Assembly: GCF_003584125.1 (NCBI RefSeq)
Contig: NZ_QXFL01000006.1
Coordinates: forward strand, 164,053 to 228,052
From: Aurantiacibacter zhengii
GTDB taxonomy: Bacteria > Pseudomonadota > Alphaproteobacteria > Sphingomonadales > Sphingomonadaceae
Reading direction: 5' to 3'
DNA length: 64,000 bases
Within the stretch, counting starts at the first letter, position 1; each line of letters opens with the position of its first letter. The translations under genes were made by a program, and so were the position numbers. Of the stretch, positions 62,501 to 64,000 are shown one piece after another. Below the pieces are notes generated by a model. That model was not told where the DNA came from, did no database searches, and worked only from the letters and a program-made list of their open reading frames with translations.

Positions 62501-64000
62501 CGTCCAGCCTCGACGTGACTCTCACTTCCGCCACGACGCTTGCGGCAGGCGCGGTCAGTGCAGGTGGCAACCTCACCGCCACCGCGACCGATGATCTCAC
62601 CCTCGCCAGCGCCACGGCTGATAGCGATGACAACGGCACCGGTGATCTCACGCTTACCAGCACCAACGGTCCGCTCACCGTCACCGGTGCATCGTCCGGC
62701 GTCTCTGCCGATATCGACAGCGGCGGCACGGCGAGCCTCGGTGATGTAACCACCACTGGCGGTGCGCTGGATATTCAGGCGCAGGGCGACATCACATTCG
62801 GCAACCTTGTCGGCACCGGTATTGCTGGCGGCACCATACTTGTAACTTCGTTGGCCGGTGACATTACCGGCGACAGCAGCATCCTCTCGATGGGTTCGTT
62901 CCAACGCCTTGCGGCTGCGGGCGATATTACAATTGGCGATGCCCGATCAAACGGCAGCAACATTTTCCTTTTGGCTGGCGGCTCGCTTGCCGCGACGGGT
63001 ACGATCGCAACGTCGCTTGCCGGCGACCCGGCATCGGGGCATGTTCTCCTGCGGTCCGGCGGCGCAACCAACGTCCAGACAGTCAACGCGGGTGACGATC
63101 TTTTCGCCGAGGCGGGTAGCACATTCTCCGGCGGTGCCCTGTCGGCCGGTGACGATGTTCGCGTGACTGCGCCCGGCACGATCTCCATCATGTCGGCTAC
63201 CGCGCGCGGTACGGGCGACGATTCCGTGTTCCTTGAATATCAGGGAGCTTCTGGCCCGAATACGACGACATTCGGTTTCGCCGAGGCCCTGACGGGTTCG
63301 AACGTGATCCTTAACTCGAGCGCCGACGCGGTACGTTCGACCGGAGACATAACGGCTGCGAACGATGCGATCCTGAGTGCTGCCACGACGATCGATGCCA
63401 ATTCCGTTACGGCCGGTAACGACGTAACCGCAACCGCTTCCGGTCGCCTGGTGCTCACAAGCGCCACGGCGGACAGCGATGACAGCGGTGCAGGTAACCT
63501 GACGCTCACCAGCACCAACGGACCGCTGAAGGTGACTGGCGCATCAAGCGGTGTCGCAGTCGACATCGACAGTGGTGGCACGGCGACGCTTGGCGTCGAC
63601 GGAAATACGCTTTCCCTCACGCAATCGACCGGCGGCGTGCTGGATATCGATGCCGCAGGCGATATCAGGACCGGCCAGGTACAGGCAGTTGGCGGCAAAG
63701 CCGAACTGACCTCGGCTGGTGGTGCGATTACCACCAGCGATGTCTCTTCGACCGCGGACGTCCTGCTCGATGCTGCGACCCGGCTGACAGCGCAGAATGT
63801 TTCAGCACGAAATGACATTGTCGCCAATTCGATCGACAATATGGTGCTCACAAGCGCCACGGCGGACAGCGATGACAACGGCACCGGCGATCTCACGCTC
63901 ACCAGCACCAACGGTCCGCTGAAAGTGACTGGCGCATCGAGCGGTGTCGCAGTCGACATCGACAGTGGTGGCACGGCGACGCTTGGCGTCGACGGAAATA
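59524..64000 (+). CDS. TpsA filamentous-haemagglutinin-type exoprotein, 5' part
   Basis: The frame is open from ATG 59524 to the window edge, giving about 1,492 residues so far. A signal peptide (AAAGIIAVPGTAHAQ) is followed by a TPS secretion domain with VVADWNQFNVPDATQLTVVN, LLNRVIGGSPSDLGGTITAT and IINQNGILFG (the NPNGI-type motif with Pro replaced by Gln). From about residue 350 on, Ala/Thr/Asp/Gly/Ser-rich repeats of about 119-124 residues form what is probably a long beta-helix. It pairs with the TpsB gene just upstream and is probably a surface or secreted adhesin or a toxin carrier; the C terminus is not visible. Confidence 0.88.
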   Translation, partial: MNRNTGNFRLNLLLGTAAAGIIAVPGTAHAQLVSAGDLNATFDSAATAGPHINVTNPSATEANIEVLAEVVVADWNQFNVPDATQLTVVNGSGNGGIAALLNRVIGGSPSDLGGTITATDVDLWIINQNGILFGDNTSITANSFVASTLDISNADFFDGLASTNFSGPSAAGIVSAGTNAQFITDGSLWFVSQNLDLTASFTSTNETVAFITASDVDVAFTPGSPLNITVNAGSTIATGQTVGGTVEGDFAAFHMVTAGGVLDGLLQVDADVTATHAAFTPDGIILFGDNDGADEVSIAAGGALESTGLINVDSDGDVALAQNAIGGAIAIDAAGTVQTSDLTSTAGAIDVTGAGDVSTGNLAAIGGDTSVASTTGVLDLGDVSSSLDVTLTAATTLDAGVVEAGGNLTATSTGELTLASATADTGDLTLASTNGPLTVTGASSGVSADIDSGGTASLGDVTTTGGALAIDATGDIDTGNLAATGGNTSVASTTGLLDLGNVSSSMDVTLAAATSLDAGVVEAGGNLIATATDALTLASATADSDDNGTGDLALASTNGPLTVTGASSGVSADIDSGSTASLGDVTTTGGALAIDAASDIDTGNLAASGGDTSVASTTGLLDLGDVSSSLDVALTSATSLTAGAVSAGGNLTATATDVLTLASATADSDDNGTGDLTLASTNGPLTVTGASSGVSADIDSGSTASLGDVTTTGGSLAIDAAGDIDTGNLAATGGNTSVASTTGLLGLGDVSSSLDVTLTSATSLAAGAVSAGGNLTATAANALTLASATADTGDLTLASTNGPLTVTGASSGVSADIDSGSTASLGDVTTTGGALAIDAAGDIDTGNLAATGGDTSVASTTGLLDLGNVSSFMDVTLAATALAAGAVSAGGNLTATATDALTLASATADSDDNGTGDLTLASTNGPLTVTGASGGVSADIDSGGTASLGDVTTTGGALAIDATGDIDTGNLAATGGNTSVASTTGVLDLGDVSSSLDVTLTSATTLAAGAVSAGGNLTATATDDLTLASATADSDDNGTGDLTLTSTNGPLTVTGASSGVSADIDSGGTASLGDVTTTGGALDIQAQGDITFGNLVGTGIAGGTILVTSLAGDITGDSSILSMGSFQRLAAAGDITIGDARSNGSNIFLLAGGSLAATGTIATSLAGDPASGHVLLRSGGATNVQTVNAGDDLFAEAGSTFSGGALSAGDDVRVTAPGTISIMSATARGTGDDSVFLEYQGASGPNTTTFGFAEALTGSNVILNSSADAVRSTGDITAANDAILSAATTIDANSVTAGNDVTATASGRLVLTSATADSDDSGAGNLTLTSTNGPLKVTGASSGVAVDIDSGGTATLGVDGNTLSLTQSTGGVLDIDAAGDIRTGQVQAVGGKAELTSAGGAITTSDVSSTADVLLDAATRLTAQNVSARNDIVANSIDNMVLTSATADSDDNGTGDLTLTSTNGPLKVTGASSGVAVDIDSGGTATLGVDGN
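60580..62775 (+). repeat. Tandem long repeats within tpsA
   Basis: At least six copies of a unit occur. The landmark AGCGTTGCC is at 60631, 60988, 61360, 61732, 62089 and 62458, so periods are 357, 372, 372, 357 and 369 bp, all multiples of three. The 15-bp difference is largely due to a short (ATADTGDL) or long (ADSDDNGTGDL) segment. Copies are nearly identical in stretches such as STNGPLTVTGASSGVSADID. Confidence 0.85.
63451..64000 (+). repeat. Second repeat family in tpsA
   Basis: The block beginning GTGCTCACAAGCGCCACGGC at 63451 recurs at 63844, a 393-bp period. The matched 157-bp stretches 63451-63607 and 63844-64000 are nearly identical and end at the same landmark, the second at the window edge. 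The unit is related to the upstream family but has GASSGVAVDIDSGGTATLGV. Confidence 0.75.

Noticed and set aside
60486..62904. Very long minus-strand open frames (over 730 codons) opposite tpsA
   Set aside because: They arise because the plus-strand gene is repetitive and avoids codons that would give stops on the other strand. They have only repeats of Val/Ser/Pro/Ala or Gly/Ala/Arg and no start context.
60580..64000. CRISPR-like or satellite repeat array
   Set aside because: Periods of 357-393 bp are multiples of three, the frame is kept, and the coded protein is a typical TpsA; no short repeat-spacer pattern exists.

Overview
The window is chromosomal DNA from an alphaproteobacterium, most likely a member of Sphingomonadales/Erythrobacteraceae. 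The reasons are the rpsB-tsf-pyrH-frr-uppS-cdsA-dxr-rseP-bamA order, a PSD-A type phosphatidylserine decarboxylase, a RamB/ScfR-type regulator facing a long-form isocitrate lyase, an NDUFS4-like complex I subunit, a LOV histidine kinase of the Erythrobacter type, and GAAC-N7-GAAC direct repeats matching the alphaproteobacterial LexA box. Most of the DNA is GC-rich; roughly 18.0-29.9 kb is visibly more AT-rich. All names come from motifs and gene order, since no database search was possible.

Layout. (1) 1-8.9 kb, minus strand: translation and envelope genes (rpsB, tsf, pyrH, frr, uppS, cdsA, dxr, rseP and the 5' part of bamA), with a small cupin gene on the plus strand. (2) 9.0-12.4 kb: a small membrane-protein gene behind three putative LexA boxes, the psd-pssA phospholipid pair, and an ABC1/UbiB kinase. 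(3) 12.4-18.0 kb: a glyoxylate-shunt locus (RamB/ScfR-type regulator, aceA, an unannotated 51-codon gene, malate synthase G) ending in a terminator. (4) 18.0-29.9 kb: an integrated genomic island bounded by a 29-bp direct repeat of the tRNA-Tyr 3' end. It carries a tyrosine integrase, a translationally coupled winged-helix protein, a serine recombinase, a small XRE regulator, and cargo of unknown function: three exported proteins, a membrane coiled-coil protein, another exported protein, and a protein resembling the RarA/MgsA C-terminal region without its ATPase. (5) 29.9-43.6 kb: tRNA-Tyr, rlmB, a lipoprotein, HU, lon, two related exported proteins, ybaB-dnaX with the SRP RNA gene upstream, an NDUFS4-like gene, hrpB, a polyprenyl diphosphate synthase and chorismate mutase. 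(6) 43.7-48.5 kb: a LOV histidine kinase with a single-domain response regulator, a second two-component pair with a PepSY-like protein, and a SIMPL protein. (7) 48.6-57.3 kb: an ABC-F ATPase, an acidic low-complexity protein, a DUF6456-like protein, an XRE regulator, a glycosyltransferase, the yajC-secD-secF operon and tRNA-Pro. (8) 57.7 kb to the end: a two-partner secretion pair, a TpsB transporter and a very large repetitive TpsA exoprotein cut by the window edge.

The strongest candidates for something undescribed are the SOS-box-controlled 66-residue membrane protein at 9.1 kb, the 51-residue protein fused by overlap to malate synthase at 15.6 kb, and the island cargo between 18.6 and 25.8 kb.
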